From Streptomyces sp. NBC_01451 (GTDB lineage: Bacteria > Actinomycetota > Actinomycetes > Streptomycetales > Streptomycetaceae), in NCBI RefSeq assembly GCF_036227485.1, contig NZ_CP109479.1, positions 9,486,001-9,550,000 on the forward strand: 64,000 bases of DNA. Reading direction: 5' to 3'. Under the pieces are notes generated by a model that saw nothing but the letters and a program-made list of their open reading frames with translations, was not told the origin of the DNA and searched no databases. Positions 54,430 through 64,000 of the stretch are shown here, one piece after another. The translations under genes and the position numbers were made by a program. Within the stretch, counting starts at the first letter, position 1; the number at the start of each line of letters is the position of its first letter.

Positions 54430-55569
54430 ATGCCCGGACGAAGGCAAGTGGCGATCGTCGGTGTCGGCCAGACCGACTTCGGTGCCCTCTACGCCAACAA
54501 GGACGCGCACCGCGACGCCTACGCACTCGGAGCAGAGGCTCTGCGCCTCGCGCTCGATGACGCCGGCCTGCGCAAGGACGAGGTCGACGGGCTCCTCACC
54601 GCCCGTATCCACTATGAGCACGGCGCCCACGTGCTGGGTATCCCCAGCCCCCGTGTCATCAACACCCTGGAGGGCTCCGGCCGTATGAGCGGCGTCGCCG
54701 TCCAGCACGCCGTCTCCCTGATCGAGACAGGTCAGGCCGACGTCATAGCCTGCGTGTACGGCAACAACGGCCGTTCGGTGAAGATGACCTACGGCGGCGA
54801 TGGCTATGCCGGCAGCCCCACCACCCGCTACGACGCGATGTACGGCATGACCTCCCCGGGCGCGTACGTCGGCATGATGTACCGCCGGTACGCGCACGAC
54901 TACGGTGTGCCCGACGGCGCCCTTGCCCCGATCGCGATCAACAACCGCCGCAACGCCGCTCTCAACCCGGTCGCCGTGATGCGCGAGGAGATCACCGAGG
55001 AGCAGTACCTCGCCTCCCGCTACATCGCCGACCCGCTGCGCCTGTACGACTACTGCATCATCAACGACGGCGGCGTCGCGCTGATCCTCACCACCGTGGA
55101 GAAGGCCCGCCACCTGGCCAAGCGGCCGGTACGGGTGGCGGCCACCGCCGCGCGCGCCGGCGTCAGCAACTACTACACCAGCACGGACTTCTTCCACTCC
55201 GCGTCCCAGGACGTCGCCCGGCGGGTCTACGCGGCCTCGGGCTACGGCCCGCAGGACATGGACTGCCTGCAGATCTATGACAACTTCACCCCCACCGTCC
55301 TGTTCAGCCTGGAGGGCTTCGACCACGCGCCACGCGGCGAGGCCTGGAAGTGGGTGACCGGCGACCGCATCGCGCGTGACGGCGAGATGCCGGTGAACAC
55401 TGCCGGCGGGCACACCGGCGAGAGCTACATGCAGGGCTGGGGACACCACGTGGAGGCCGTGCGCCAGATCCGCGGCGAGGCCGGCCCCCGCCAGGTGGCG
55501 GACTGCAACGTCGCCCAGTACATCTGCGCCTCACCCATCACCACGTCGCACGTCCTGGTCGGAGAGTGA
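54430..55569 (+). CDS. Ltp2-like thiolase-fold aldolase (no thiolase cysteine)
   Basis: A 379-residue thiolase-superfamily protein of the SCP-x/Ltp group. At the place of the acyl-accepting cysteine it has TLEGSGRMSG (residues 79-88) with no Cys, as in the Ltp2 retro-aldolase of steroid side-chain degradation. Tyrosines in QIYDNFTP (Tyr283) and GGHTGESYMQGW (Tyr333) align with the conserved tyrosines of Ltp2 (LYDHFTP and GGQLGEAYIHG). The next gene encodes a DUF35 protein, the obligate partner of Ltp2. I infer a retro-aldol cleavage of a beta-hydroxyacyl-CoA, not a thiolysis. Annotation pipelines would label it acetyl-CoA acetyltransferase. Confidence 0.82.
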   Translation: MPGRRQVAIVGVGQTDFGALYANKDAHRDAYALGAEALRLALDDAGLRKDEVDGLLTARIHYEHGAHVLGIPSPRVINTLEGSGRMSGVAVQHAVSLIETGQADVIACVYGNNGRSVKMTYGGDGYAGSPTTRYDAMYGMTSPGAYVGMMYRRYAHDYGVPDGALAPIAINNRRNAALNPVAVMREEITEEQYLASRYIADPLRLYDYCIINDGGVALILTTVEKARHLAKRPVRVAATAARAGVSNYYTSTDFFHSASQDVARRVYAASGYGPQDMDCLQIYDNFTPTVLFSLEGFDHAPRGEAWKWVTGDRIARDGEMPVNTAGGHTGESYMQGWGHHVEAVRQIRGEAGPRQVADCNVAQYICASPITTSHVLVGE

Positions 55570-55991
55570 GCATTTCCATGGACAACCAGAAACTCATCGT
55601 GATGCTCCCGCCGGTCACGGACGCCAACCGCGGCTACTGGGAGGGCACCCTCGCCGGTGAACTCCGCCTCCAGTGCGGCGATTCCGGAGCACCCCGCTAC
55701 CCCGAGTCGCCGGTCGACCCGGTGACCCTCGACCCGGAATTCGCATGGCGCGCCGCCAGCGGCAGGGCCACGTTGTGGTCCTGGATCGTCATGCACCAGC
55801 AGTACTTCCCCGCCTTCGCCGACGAGGTGCCCTACCTGGTGGCCTTCGTCCAACTGGAGGAGGGACCGTACATGATGACCACCCTCGTGGATCCGCCGGA
55901 GCATCTGGAGTGCGGCATGCCGCTGGAGGTCGTCTTCGAGCAGATCTCTCAGGACCGGGCCATTCCGAAGTTCAAGGTGGTGTCGGCATGA
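55566..55991 (+). CDS. DUF35 OB-fold protein, aldolase partner
   Basis: A 141-residue DUF35-type protein. The GTG at 55566 overlaps the aldolase stop; the ATG at 55578 is an alternative start. The N-terminal rubredoxin-like zinc finger is degenerate: LRLQCGDSGAPRYPESPVDP keeps only one of the four usual cysteines. The C-terminal OB-fold is present (GRATLWSWIVMHQQYFPAFA, VPYLVAFVQLEEGP, GMPLEVVFE). DUF35 subunits bind the CoA part of the substrate for Ltp2-type aldolases. Its position directly after an Ltp2-like gene supports a heteromeric aldolase. Confidence 0.85.
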   Translation: MSISMDNQKLIVMLPPVTDANRGYWEGTLAGELRLQCGDSGAPRYPESPVDPVTLDPEFAWRAASGRATLWSWIVMHQQYFPAFADEVPYLVAFVQLEEGPYMMTTLVDPPEHLECGMPLEVVFEQISQDRAIPKFKVVSA

Positions 55992-56794
55992 GCGCGACGG
56001 CTGCCTCCCCGGCGCAGACGGAACAGGTCGTCCTCGTCGAACACCTGACAGGCGGCATCTCACGCATCACCTTCAACCGCCCCCACAAGCGCAACGCCAT
56101 GAACCGTGCGGCCCGCGTAGGCATCGTGCGCGCCCTCGACGAGTGCCGGGGCCGGTCCAAGGTGATCGTCATGACCGGCAATGGCCCCGCCTTCTGCGCC
56201 GGCGTCGACCTCAAGGAGGGCGACGTCAGTACCGGGGACGCCGAACTCGACCGGCGCAGCGAGTGGACGGCCGTCCAGGAGGAGATCCGCAGCCACCCCG
56301 CTGTCGTCATCGTCGCCGTCAACGGCACCGCCCTGGGCGGGGGCTCCACCTTGATCAACGTCGCTGACCTGGCCATAGCGGCCAACGAGGCCCGGATAGG
56401 CATGCCGGAGATCGGCTTCGGCCTCTATCCGACCCTCGCCGGACCCGCCGCTCAACTGCGCATCAAGCCGAAGCACGCGGCCTGGCTGGTGCTCACCGCC
56501 GAGCGGATCGACGGCATCACCGCCGCCGAGTGGGGGCTGGTCAACCGCGCTGTTCCCCGGGAGGAACTCGACGCCGTGGCCACTGCCCTCGCCGAACGCG
56601 TCGCCTCCTTCGACGCCACCGCGCTGGAATGGTCGAAGAAGGCACTGTGGAAGATCCCCGGCGAGATCTCGGAGTGGACCCACGCCATCGCCTACGGCCA
56701 TGAGATCGCCGGCGAACTCCGATCCCGTAGTTCCGCTCTGTCCGAGGGCCTCGGCCGGTTCCGGTCGGGCGAGCGCAACCCGGGCCAGGGCTGA
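55988..56794 (+). CDS. Enoyl-CoA hydratase/isomerase family protein
   Basis: A 268-residue crotonase. The ATG at 55988 overlaps the DUF35 stop (ATGA). The oxyanion-hole segments are NGPAFCAGVDLKEG and NGTALGGGSTL; the active-site glutamate of hydratases is in RIGMPEIGFGLYPTLAG. It probably adds water to the alpha,beta-unsaturated acyl-CoA, making the beta-hydroxyacyl-CoA that the neighbouring Ltp2-like aldolase would cleave. The next gene starts one base inside its stop. Confidence 0.9.
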   Translation: MSATAASPAQTEQVVLVEHLTGGISRITFNRPHKRNAMNRAARVGIVRALDECRGRSKVIVMTGNGPAFCAGVDLKEGDVSTGDAELDRRSEWTAVQEEIRSHPAVVIVAVNGTALGGGSTLINVADLAIAANEARIGMPEIGFGLYPTLAGPAAQLRIKPKHAAWLVLTAERIDGITAAEWGLVNRAVPREELDAVATALAERVASFDATALEWSKKALWKIPGEISEWTHAIAYGHEIAGELRSRSSALSEGLGRFRSGERNPGQG

Positions 56795-59103
56795 TGTCCG
56801 GGGAGCGCACCTTCCAGGTGGTCGAGGTCACCGAGTCAGTCGCGGGAGCGGCGTGCGGACGCCTGTTCGCCGCCCTCGGCCACGACGTGCTGCTGTGTGA
56901 GCCGCCCACCGGCACGCCGCTGCGGGCCAGGGAGTTCACCTTCGCGGCCCTGGGCGCCGGCAAGCGCAGCGCCGTACTCACAACCGGGCAACTGGCAGCC
57001 GGCGAGACCAGCGCGCTGGCCACCGCCGATGTCCTGATCACCGACCTCACGCCGGCTGCGGCTGCCGCCGAGGGCCTGGACCTCGACCAGCTCAGGCAAC
57101 GGTTCCCCCGGCTGGTCATCGTCTCGATCACCGCGTTCGGGATGAGCGGGGAGTACGCCGACAGCGTCGGCGACAGCCTCCTGGCGGAGGCGTACGGCGG
57201 ACTGGCCACCATGGTCGGTGAGCCGGACCGCCGCCCGCTGAGTCTGGGCGGCGAACAGAGCGCCCACTCAGCTGCCTTCGTCGGCCTGTACGGCGCCATG
57301 CTCGCCCTGCAAGGCCGTGACCGCACGGGACGAGGCGACCTCGTCGAGGTCGCCCTGAGTGATGTCGCCGCCTATATGGACTGGAAGAGCGACGTCCTCC
57401 ACGACCTGGGCGGCGGGGTCCCGAAGCGTGCCGGCTCCTCGCAGGGCGGCTGGCGCGTGGTGCGGGCCAAGGACGGATGGGTCGGCGTGATCTTCTCCGC
57501 TCACCAGTGGCCCGCCGTCGTCGAGCTCTTCGGCGACCCGCGCCTGAGCGCACCCGGCCTCGACGACCCCCAGCAACGCGCCCTGGGCTCGCAGGAGTGG
57601 TGGGCCGTGATCGCGGAGGCGGCGGCAAGCCGTGAGGCCGTGGAACTGTACACCGAGGCGCAGCGCCTCGGACTGCCCTTCGGTCATGCCGCCGACGTCG
57701 AGAGGCTGCTGGCCGACGAGCAGCTCCGCGCCAGACGCTTCGTCCTTCCACCTGGCATGCGTCGCAGGAACGCCCCCGTGGTCGGCCCTCCATGGACCGT
57801 GTCCGATGCGCCCATTTCCGCGGTCGAGGCACCCCGGTTGGGCGACGACACCGGCAGTCTCACGACCAAGCCGCGGCCGACGGCAGTCCGTACATCGCCC
57901 TCAAGCGTGGCCGCTCGGCACAGCGACACCGCCCCCCTGGCCGGTCTGGTCGTCCTCGACTTCGGCACCATCACCGCCGGGGCGGCCACCAGCCGGCTGC
58001 TCGCCGACTACGGGGCGACCGTGATCAAGATCGAGTCGCAGGGTCGCCCCGACCCCTTCCGGGCGTGGGCGATGCCAGGAAGCGCGGACAAGGCTTCCGG
58101 GGCACAGGCATCGGCCTCCCCGATGTTCGCCTCCAACAACGTGGGCAAGCGCGGCCTGAGCCTTGATCTGAAGACCGAACACGGCCGCGCCGTCGTCCAC
58201 CGGCTCATCCGCCGCGCGGACGTCCTGGTCGAAAACTTCCGCGTGGGCGTCACCGCCCGCATGGGCATCGACTACGCTACCGCCCACCGGCTCAACCCCG
58301 ACCTGGTCTACCTCTCTCTGTCGAGTCAGGGTGTTTTCGGGCCCGAGGCCCGGTACGGCTCATTCGGTTCGACCCTGGACCTGCTCTCCGGACTCGCGGC
58401 CGTCACCGGCTACCCGGGGGAGCGGCCCATGTGGTCGGGCGGCGACCTCAACTACCCGGACCAGATGGTGTCCTTCGTCGGTGCCGCGCTGGTCGCGGAC
58501 GCCGTCACCAGCGGCCGACGCGGCATCCACCTCGACGTCTCGCAGCGGGAGGCCGTCGCCTGGACCCTGGCCGATCAGCTCGGCGAGTACGTCTGGACGG
58601 GGCGCATGCCCGCACCGGACGGCAACCGCCGCCCCGGCGCGACTCCCCACGACACCTACCCCACCGTCGAGCCCCACCTCTGGCTGGCGATCGCCTGCAG
58701 CAGCGCCGCACACCGCCGGGCGCTGGCCGAGGTGATCACAGCACTGCCCGACGACGAGCCGGAGGAATGGTGGCTGCAGCACCAGGACGCCGTCGACGAG
58801 GCCATCTCTCAGTGGACGGCTTGCCGCCCCCGTGACCAGGCGGTGGCGGAACTGCGCCGCACGGGTGTTCCGGCCGTACGCGTGAACACCGCCGCTGACC
58901 GCGCACACGACCCCCGCTACCGCGAACGTCGCGCGGCACTGCACGTCCCGGACTGGCTGAAGGGATTCCCCATGATCCTCCACGGCCACACCCCGCCCGA
59001 CCCCGCTCCCGCACCCGCCCTCGGCGAAAACGCCGAGCACCTGGACAACGACGCCCTCGACGAACTCGTCGGCGAAGTCCTCCGCCCGCAGTCCCCCCGC
59101 TGA
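56794..59103 (+). CDS. Fused two-lobe CaiB/BaiF CoA-transferase
   Basis: A 769-residue protein made of two class III CoA-transferase lobes (about residues 1-360 and 385-769). Each begins with the family fold: GAACGRLFAALGHDVLLCEP and GAATSRLLADYGATVIKIES. At the catalytic Asp position the second lobe has SGGDLNYPD (Asp551) while the first has LGGEQSAHS (Glu154), so only the second may be classically active. The start overlaps the hydratase stop (TGATG). It would activate a carboxylic acid, made by the P450 and dehydrogenases, to its CoA thioester using another acyl-CoA. Normal members are single-lobe dimers of about 400 residues. Confidence 0.88.
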   Translation: MSGERTFQVVEVTESVAGAACGRLFAALGHDVLLCEPPTGTPLRAREFTFAALGAGKRSAVLTTGQLAAGETSALATADVLITDLTPAAAAAEGLDLDQLRQRFPRLVIVSITAFGMSGEYADSVGDSLLAEAYGGLATMVGEPDRRPLSLGGEQSAHSAAFVGLYGAMLALQGRDRTGRGDLVEVALSDVAAYMDWKSDVLHDLGGGVPKRAGSSQGGWRVVRAKDGWVGVIFSAHQWPAVVELFGDPRLSAPGLDDPQQRALGSQEWWAVIAEAAASREAVELYTEAQRLGLPFGHAADVERLLADEQLRARRFVLPPGMRRRNAPVVGPPWTVSDAPISAVEAPRLGDDTGSLTTKPRPTAVRTSPSSVAARHSDTAPLAGLVVLDFGTITAGAATSRLLADYGATVIKIESQGRPDPFRAWAMPGSADKASGAQASASPMFASNNVGKRGLSLDLKTEHGRAVVHRLIRRADVLVENFRVGVTARMGIDYATAHRLNPDLVYLSLSSQGVFGPEARYGSFGSTLDLLSGLAAVTGYPGERPMWSGGDLNYPDQMVSFVGAALVADAVTSGRRGIHLDVSQREAVAWTLADQLGEYVWTGRMPAPDGNRRPGATPHDTYPTVEPHLWLAIACSSAAHRRALAEVITALPDDEPEEWWLQHQDAVDEAISQWTACRPRDQAVAELRRTGVPAVRVNTAADRAHDPRYRERRAALHVPDWLKGFPMILHGHTPPDPAPAPALGENAEHLDNDALDELVGEVLRPQSPR

Positions 59104-59147
59104 CCGCGCGCACCCGCACTCGAATATCCCCGATCAGGAGAATCACC

Positions 59148-59471
59148 ATGCCCCGTGTCGTATTCGTCCGGCCGGACGGGACCAAGCACGAAACCGACGC
59201 CGCCGACGGAGTCACCGTCATGCAGGCCGCCACCGCCAACCTGATACCGGGAATTATCGCCGAGTGCGGTGGCGAGCTGTCCTGCGCCACCTGCCACGTC
59301 TTCGTGGACGGGCAGTGGCTCGGCGCGCTGCCGTCGCCGTCGCAGGACGAGGAGGAGATGCTGGAGGCGACCTCCGAGGAACCCACCGAGGCCAGTCGGC
59401 TGTGCTGCCAGATCACGCTCGATGCCTCGCTGGACGGCATCGTCGTGCACATCCCGAACACGCAGAAGTAG
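59148..59471 (+). CDS. [2Fe-2S] ferredoxin (putidaredoxin/adrenodoxin type)
   Basis: A 107-residue ferredoxin with the cluster pattern C-X5-C-X2-C (Cys40, Cys46, Cys49 in ECGGELSCATCHVF) and the fourth ligand Cys87 in SRLCCQI. An acidic helix (DEEEMLEATSEE) is the usual P450/reductase docking surface. AGGAGA precedes the ATG. It shuttles electrons from the reductase in the next gene to the operon's P450 at 52091. Confidence 0.95.
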   Translation: MPRVVFVRPDGTKHETDAADGVTVMQAATANLIPGIIAECGGELSCATCHVFVDGQWLGALPSPSQDEEEMLEATSEEPTEASRLCCQITLDASLDGIVVHIPNTQK

Positions 59472-59490
59472 AACCGGGCGGGAGCACACC

Positions 59491-60735
59491 ATGCACATCG
59501 AACCCACTGCGAGCGACCGCGTCGTCGTGGTCGGCGCAGGCCAGGCCGGCGCGGACTTCGTCGCCGCCCTGCGCATGGCAGGCCACCAGGGCCCCGTGAC
59601 CCTCGTGGGCGAGGAGCCCGGCTACCCCTACGCGCGCCCTCCGCTGTCCAAGGCGTACCTGTCCGGCAAGGCAACGGCCGAGGACCTGTACATCCGGCCG
59701 CCCGCGATGTATGAGCAGCAGGGCATCGACCTGCGTACCGGCACCCGGGTCACCGAGCTCGACCGGACCGCCCGCCACGTAGTGCTCGCGGACGGTGAGC
59801 GGCTGCCGTACGCGCACCTGGTGCTCGCCACCGGCGGGCGGGCGCGCAGACTGCCCGCCCCCGGCCTCGACGACGCGCCCAACGTCCATAACCTCAGAAC
59901 TCTCGCCGACGTGACCGCCATGCGGCACCGGTTCGTCCCCGGCGCCCGAATGGTCGTCGTCGGCGGCGGCTACGTCGGGCTGGAGGTGGCCGCGGTCGCC
60001 CGCCGACTCTCTCTGGACGTGACGGTCCTCGAGGCGCTGCCCCGTGTCCTGGCCCGGGTGACCGCGCCGCAGGTCTCCGCGTTCTATCAGCGGGTGCACA
60101 CCGAGGAGGGCGTGGACATTCGCGTCGACACCGCGGTGACCGGCTTCGCCTTCGCCCCCGACGGCTCGGTGGCCACTGTGGAGCTCAAGAGCGGGGAGCG
60201 GATCGACACGGACATCGTCCTTGTCGGCATCGGACTGGTCCCCAGCACTGAACTCGCCGAGCAGGCCGGTCTCGCCGTCGACAACGGCATCGTCGTGGAC
60301 GAGTACTGCCGAACCGAGGACCCTGCCGTCCTCGCGATCGGCGACTGCTCCAGCCACCCCTGCGGTGAGTACGGCGGACGCCGCAGGTTGGAGTCGGTGC
60401 CCAACGCCTCCGAACAGGCGCGGGTCGCTGCGGCCACCGTGACCGGGAGCCTTCAGCCGTACACCGCCATCCCGTGGTTCTGGTCCGACCAGTACGACGT
60501 CAAGCTCCAGACCACAGGGCTGTCCACCGGTTACGACGATGTCGTCATCCGTGGCACCACCGAGACCGGACGGTCCTTCGCAGCCATCTACCTCAAGGAC
60601 GGCGAGGTCCGCGCGGCGGACGTGGTCGGCAGCCCCCGGGACTTCACCGCCGCCAGAAAGCTGGTCGCGGCACGTGCCCGGGTCGCCCCCGAAGCGCTCC
60701 GGGACCTGTCGGTCCCGCTCAAGCAACTGATCTGA
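59491..60735 (+). CDS. Ferredoxin reductase (putidaredoxin-reductase type)
   Basis: A 414-residue FAD- and NAD(P)H-dependent reductase. The ATG at 59491 (MHIEPTASDRVVVVGAGQAG) follows GGGCGGGAG and begins the FAD dinucleotide fold. Further motifs are RPPLSKAYLSGK, the NAD fold MVVVGGGYVGLEVAAVAR, VLAIGDCSSHP and PWFWSDQYDVKLQ. It forms, with the [2Fe-2S] ferredoxin before it and the P450, a class I monooxygenase chain. It differs from the reductase at 39770, which belongs to the CYP105 module. Confidence 0.94.
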   Translation: MHIEPTASDRVVVVGAGQAGADFVAALRMAGHQGPVTLVGEEPGYPYARPPLSKAYLSGKATAEDLYIRPPAMYEQQGIDLRTGTRVTELDRTARHVVLADGERLPYAHLVLATGGRARRLPAPGLDDAPNVHNLRTLADVTAMRHRFVPGARMVVVGGGYVGLEVAAVARRLSLDVTVLEALPRVLARVTAPQVSAFYQRVHTEEGVDIRVDTAVTGFAFAPDGSVATVELKSGERIDTDIVLVGIGLVPSTELAEQAGLAVDNGIVVDEYCRTEDPAVLAIGDCSSHPCGEYGGRRRLESVPNASEQARVAAATVTGSLQPYTAIPWFWSDQYDVKLQTTGLSTGYDDVVIRGTTETGRSFAAIYLKDGEVRAADVVGSPRDFTAARKLVAARARVAPEALRDLSVPLKQLI

Positions 60736-60759
60736 ACCATCCAGAGGGGAACCCGAGAA

Positions 60760-62295
60760 ATGACGGACCACACGGCGGCCACGGCGGCCTCCTCGCGCTC
60801 AGAGCGCTTTCCGGCCGGGATGGACTGCGACTACCTGATGCTCATCGACGGCGAACGGGTCGCCGCCTCCAGCGGCGAGACCTTCTCCTGCGTCGACCCG
60901 TACGAGAACCGTCCCTGGGGCCGCGTTCCCGCCGCCACCGCGCAGGACGTCGACCGGGCCGTACGTGCGGCCCGGCGGGCCTTCGACGAGGACGGCTGGT
61001 CCCGCGCCCCCGCCTCGCTGCGCGCCCGCCTGCTGCGCAAGCTCGCCGACCTCATAGAGGAGCACGCCGAGGAACTGGCCTTCATCCAGATCCACGAGAA
61101 CGGCAAACTCCTCAGCGAGATGCTGCCCGCAGCGCGGGCGATGGCCGCCCACGCCCGCTACGTGGCAGGACTGGCGGAGAACCACCACGGCTCCACCCTG
61201 CCCGTCCAGCCCGGCTTCACCGCATACACCGTCCCCGAGCCGGTCGGCGTCGTCGCGGCGATCACCCCGTGGAACTCCCCGCTGACGCTGCTGTCGTGGA
61301 AGCTGTTCCCCGCGCTCGCGGCCGGCTGCACACTCGTCATCAAGCCCTCCGAGGTCACGCCCACCTCCACGCTCCGCCTCGCCGAACTCTGCCAGGAGGC
61401 AGGCTTCCCCAAGGGCGTCGTCAACGTCGTCACCGGCTTCGGCCAGCCGACCGGAGCCGCCCTCACGGGCCACTCAGGCATCGACAAGATCGCGTTCACC
61501 GGATCCACCGGGGCGGGCAAGGCCATGCTGAGCGCGGCCGCTCCCCGGATCGGACGGGTCACCCTGGAACTGGGCGGGAAGTCCCCCAACATCGTCTTCG
61601 CCGACGCCGACCTCGACAACGCTGTGCACGGCGTGATGGGCGGCATCTTCGCCGCCACCGGACAGACCTGCATGGCCGGCTCGCGCGTCCTGGTCCAGGA
61701 CAGCGTGTACGACGAGTTCGTCACCGCTCTGTCGGCCGCCGCGGACACGCTGGTGCTCGGCGACCCCCTGGACCCCGGCACCGATGTCGGCCCGCTCGCC
61801 TGCCGCAACCAGTTCGACAAGGTCCTGCAGTACATCGACATCGGGCAGTCCGAGGGGGCCAAGCTGTCCGCCGGAGGGATACGAGACTCGTCGACCGCGC
61901 AGCTGGAGCGCGGCCTGTTCGTCCGGCCCACCGTCTTCTCCCACGTCGACAACTCCTCGCGGCTCGCCCAGGAGGAGATCTTCGGTCCCGTGGCCAGTGT
62001 CGTGCGGTTCACCGACGAGGACGACGCCGCCCGGCTCGCCAACGACGTCGACTTCGGCCTGGCCGCCGCCGTGTGGACCCGGGACATCGGCCGAGCCCAC
62101 CGCATGGTCCGACGACTGCGCTCGGGCACGGTCTGGGTCAACGCCTACCGCGTCGTCCACTACGGCGTGCCCTTCGGAGGGTTCAAGCAGAGCGGCATCG
62201 GCCGCGAACTCGGCCCCGACGCGCTCGACGACTACACCGAGACCAAGTCGGTCTGGATCGACGAAGGCAACCCGCAGATGTTCGGCCGGCACTGA
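60760..62295 (+). CDS. Aldehyde dehydrogenase
   Basis: A 511-residue NAD(P)-dependent aldehyde dehydrogenase. ITPWNSPLTLLSWKL begins the cofactor domain, TLELGGKSPNIVF holds the general-base Glu, and ATGQTCMAGSRV holds the catalytic Cys. FGGFKQSGIGRELG is the C-terminal signature. It lies 24 bp after the reductase gene. In this operon it probably oxidises the aldehyde produced from the P450 hydroxylation to the acid used by the CoA-transferase. Confidence 0.94.
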   Translation: MTDHTAATAASSRSERFPAGMDCDYLMLIDGERVAASSGETFSCVDPYENRPWGRVPAATAQDVDRAVRAARRAFDEDGWSRAPASLRARLLRKLADLIEEHAEELAFIQIHENGKLLSEMLPAARAMAAHARYVAGLAENHHGSTLPVQPGFTAYTVPEPVGVVAAITPWNSPLTLLSWKLFPALAAGCTLVIKPSEVTPTSTLRLAELCQEAGFPKGVVNVVTGFGQPTGAALTGHSGIDKIAFTGSTGAGKAMLSAAAPRIGRVTLELGGKSPNIVFADADLDNAVHGVMGGIFAATGQTCMAGSRVLVQDSVYDEFVTALSAAADTLVLGDPLDPGTDVGPLACRNQFDKVLQYIDIGQSEGAKLSAGGIRDSSTAQLERGLFVRPTVFSHVDNSSRLAQEEIFGPVASVVRFTDEDDAARLANDVDFGLAAAVWTRDIGRAHRMVRRLRSGTVWVNAYRVVHYGVPFGGFKQSGIGRELGPDALDDYTETKSVWIDEGNPQMFGRH

Positions 62296-62298
62296 CCC

Positions 62299-63765
<1,467 letters not shown>

Positions 63766-63813
63766 TTCCCGTCCCAATCGGTCGCACGGACTGGGTACAT
63801 GGAGAGGCACGAC

Positions 63814-64000
63814 ATGAACGATCCTGATTTCCCGGTCGCACGAAAGCTTCTCTCCGAGGTCTGGGATTCCCTCGGAGGGGAGAAGGAGGCTGTCGACCGA
63901 GTGCGGTTCGAGGGGCACGGGGCCCTGCGGTCCCCCTTCGCGGTCACCGACCTCGCGGCCGCGTCCTTCGGCGCCGCGGGGCTCGCCGTCAGCGAGCTCC
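63814..64000 (+). CDS. CaiB/BaiF CoA-transferase, N-terminal part (runs off the window)
   Basis: A gene starting at ATG 63814 after GGAGAGG and cut by the window end after 62 residues. It reads MNDPDFPVARKLLSEVWDSL, RVRFEGHGALRSPFAVTDLA and AASFGAAGLAVSEL. This helical N-terminus, ahead of the CoA-transferase core, is typical of another class of CaiB/BaiF proteins in actinobacteria. It extends the operon and would be its second CoA-transferase. Identity rests on a short segment. Confidence 0.6.
   Translation, partial: MNDPDFPVARKLLSEVWDSLGGEKEAVDRVRFEGHGALRSPFAVTDLAAASFGAAGLAVSEL

Noticed and set aside
54430..55569. Acetyl-CoA acetyltransferase (degradative thiolase)
   Set aside because: The essential acyl-accepting cysteine is absent, and the partner gene is DUF35, which fits an Ltp2-like aldolase better.

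Overview
The window is high-GC actinobacterial DNA, almost certainly Streptomyces. The evidence is the strong GC bias at third codon positions, frequent GTG and TTG starts, twin-arginine and Sec secreted glycosidases, a CebR-type box, a rare TTA (bldA-type) codon, CYP105-like P450s with small ferredoxins, and many regulator/exporter pairs. The number of truncated genes and insertion-sequence (IS) relics suggests a chromosome arm or another fast-changing region. No rRNA, tRNA or CRISPR array was recognised.

Left part (1-19 kb): single genes and pairs. These are a quinone-oxidoreductase-like MDR enzyme divergent from a LysR regulator, MFS exporters, a TauE/SafE permease, a large secreted BNR-repeat protein, an SMI1/KNR4 protein, a GDXG-type alpha/beta hydrolase with a clean palindromic operator, a GIY-YIG-like protein next to a uracil-DNA-glycosylase-like protein, a GNAT acetyltransferase, an ArsR regulator divergent from an MFS exporter, and a metallophosphoesterase. 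Small transposase relics (ISAs1, IS630) lie between them.

19-26.5 kb: a 1545-residue RHS/YD-repeat protein on the minus strand. It carries a variable C-terminal domain with a PD-(D/E)XK-like nuclease motif and is followed 13 nt later by a small gene, the layout of a polymorphic toxin and its immunity gene. Upstream is an IS1182-family element whose transposase has two frameshifts; it sits right after the first codons of an AraC-like regulator.

27-34 kb: secreted polysaccharide degradation. It has a GH43 enzyme with a ricin-type lectin domain, a GH43-like enzyme with an AbfB domain, and a Tat-exported GH29 alpha-L-fucosidase with accessory carbohydrate-binding domains. A GH30 xylanase-like gene at 46-47 kb, under a perfect CebR box, belongs to the same theme.

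34-44 kb: two paralogous TetR-P450 modules. One has lost its TetR gene. Both control regions keep two copies of a GGACA-N3-TGTCC operator with centres exactly 64 bp apart. A [3Fe-4S]-type ferredoxin and a ferredoxin reductase lie with the second P450. A DHA2 drug exporter with a divergent TetR gene follows; its operator has a near twin upstream of a decayed hydrolase gene.

45-51 kb: a gene graveyard with remnants of IS1380, ISL3-like and IS5-like transposases, GH31, an FAD monooxygenase, a SalK-family protein and a LuxR-type regulator.

51.3-64 kb: an intact, tightly coupled catabolic operon behind a GntR/FCD regulator. It encodes a P450, an SDR, a thiolase-fold protein without the thiolase cysteine (Ltp2-like aldolase), a DUF35 partner, an enoyl-CoA hydratase, a fused two-lobe CaiB/BaiF CoA-transferase, a [2Fe-2S] ferredoxin, a ferredoxin reductase, two aldehyde dehydrogenases and the start of another CoA-transferase. 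I read this as hydroxylation of a hydrophobic (terpenoid-, steroid- or branched-alkyl-like) substrate, oxidation to an acid, CoA activation, hydration and retro-aldol cleavage. It is the best candidate for an undescribed system in the window.
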